A stretch of 64,000 nt of DNA, taken from the NCBI RefSeq assembly GCF_002165625.1, contig NZ_NGNS01000007.1, forward strand, positions 112,819-176,818. Direction: 5' to 3'. The notes below the pieces were generated by a model, which worked only from the letters and a program-made list of their open reading frames with translations, was not told the origin of the DNA and ran no database searches. The position numbers and the translations under genes were made by a program. The stretch is from Neiella marina (GTDB lineage: Bacteria > Pseudomonadota > Gammaproteobacteria > Enterobacterales > Neiellaceae). Of the stretch, positions 63,915 to 64,000 are shown piece by piece (positions within the stretch are counted from its first letter, which is position 1; every line of letters starts with the position of its first letter).

Positions 63915-64000
63915 ACCACTCGTTAGTTGTAATTTCCAAGTTTCTCATAAGCCAGCGGAGGCATGTCTCCTGCGTGACTGTGCTTGCGCTTAGAGTTATA
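63912..64000 (-). mobile_element. IS3-family insertion sequence, one end
   Basis: The last roughly 90 bases hold the 3' end of an IS3-type transposase gene on the minus strand, which interrupts the membrane protein gene. The exact terminal inverted repeat cannot be fixed without the other end; TAGACCACTCG at 63912 is a candidate. Confidence 0.75.
63923..64000 (-). CDS. IS3-family transposase (OrfB), C-terminal 25 residues
   Basis: Minus-strand translation from the right edge gives YNSKRKHSHAGDMPPLAYEK and a short tail, then TAA. The YN-x-K/R-R/K-x-HS...PP/SPxxYE pattern is the standard C terminus of the IS3-family rve integrase domain. The rest of the gene lies outside the window. Confidence 0.82.
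   Translation of the reverse strand, partial: YNSKRKHSHAGDMPPLAYEKLGNYN

Overview
The window reads as part of a large accessory region of a gammaproteobacterium, probably a marine or aquatic genus. This is inferred from moderate GC, Vibrio-like integron attC ends, a PEP-CTERM protein and the mix of families. No rRNA, tRNA, CRISPR array or core housekeeping operon is visible, so the exact host and the replicon type cannot be fixed from the sequence.

Layout. (1) 1-3.4 kb: metal resistance, with the C-terminal part of a CzcA/CusA RND pump, a divergent CadR/MerR-type regulator with a typical 19-bp-spacer operator, a CDF cation exporter and an ICMT-like membrane methyltransferase. (2) 3.4-5.5 kb: small hypotheticals, a 21-bp-period tandem repeat and an orphan Phd-like antitoxin. 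(3) 5.6-11.8 kb, minus strand: a complete Tn7-like transposition operon tnsA-tnsB-tnsC-tnsD(tniQ), preceded by a small unknown gene. (4) 12.3-20.9 kb, plus strand: a type I restriction-modification operon with a SIR2-HerA defence pair placed between hsdS and hsdR. (5) 21.3-25.9 kb, minus strand: a second SIR2-HerA pair followed by a Septu-like ATPase and HNH nuclease; the HNH frame carries an in-frame amber stop. (6) 26.1-33.4 kb, minus strand: a DUF2130 coiled-coil protein and a 1940-residue DUF4011-helicase-Vsr-DUF3320 protein (Hhe type). (7) 33.9-40.5 kb, plus strand: a second, quite different Tn7-like operon whose DDE transposase is encoded by two overlapping genes, followed by tnsC, tniQ and two small conserved genes. 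(8) 40.8-45.4 kb: a PEP-CTERM protein, three promoter-poor genes separated by integron attC-like sites, and a truncated NACHT-type gene. (9) 45.4-48.6 kb: a second, 5'-truncated copy of the tnsC-tniQ-small-gene block. (10) 48.6-54.7 kb, minus strand: a MukBEF/Mks-like SMC operon followed by an HNH nuclease gene. (11) 54.9-60.4 kb, minus strand: a RADAR system (rdrA, rdrB). (12) 60.7-64 kb: an unknown gene, a Crp/Fnr regulator, a response-regulator EAL phosphodiesterase, and a membrane protein gene broken by an IS3-family element that runs off the window.

How it fits together. The window is a defence island carried or assembled by Tn7-like elements. At least six known or likely anti-phage or anti-plasmid modules are stacked as separate operons. 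A family of palindromic intergenic repeats (around 21.3, 41.9, 44.45, 60.7 and 61.5 kb) and a 105-bp direct repeat (33.6 and 61.4 kb) sit at the seams between modules. They may be element ends or recombination sites. The most novel-looking parts are the split-transposase Tn7-like operon with its mosaic duplicated copy, the SMC operon with an HNH nuclease where Wadjet would have JetD, and the seam repeats.
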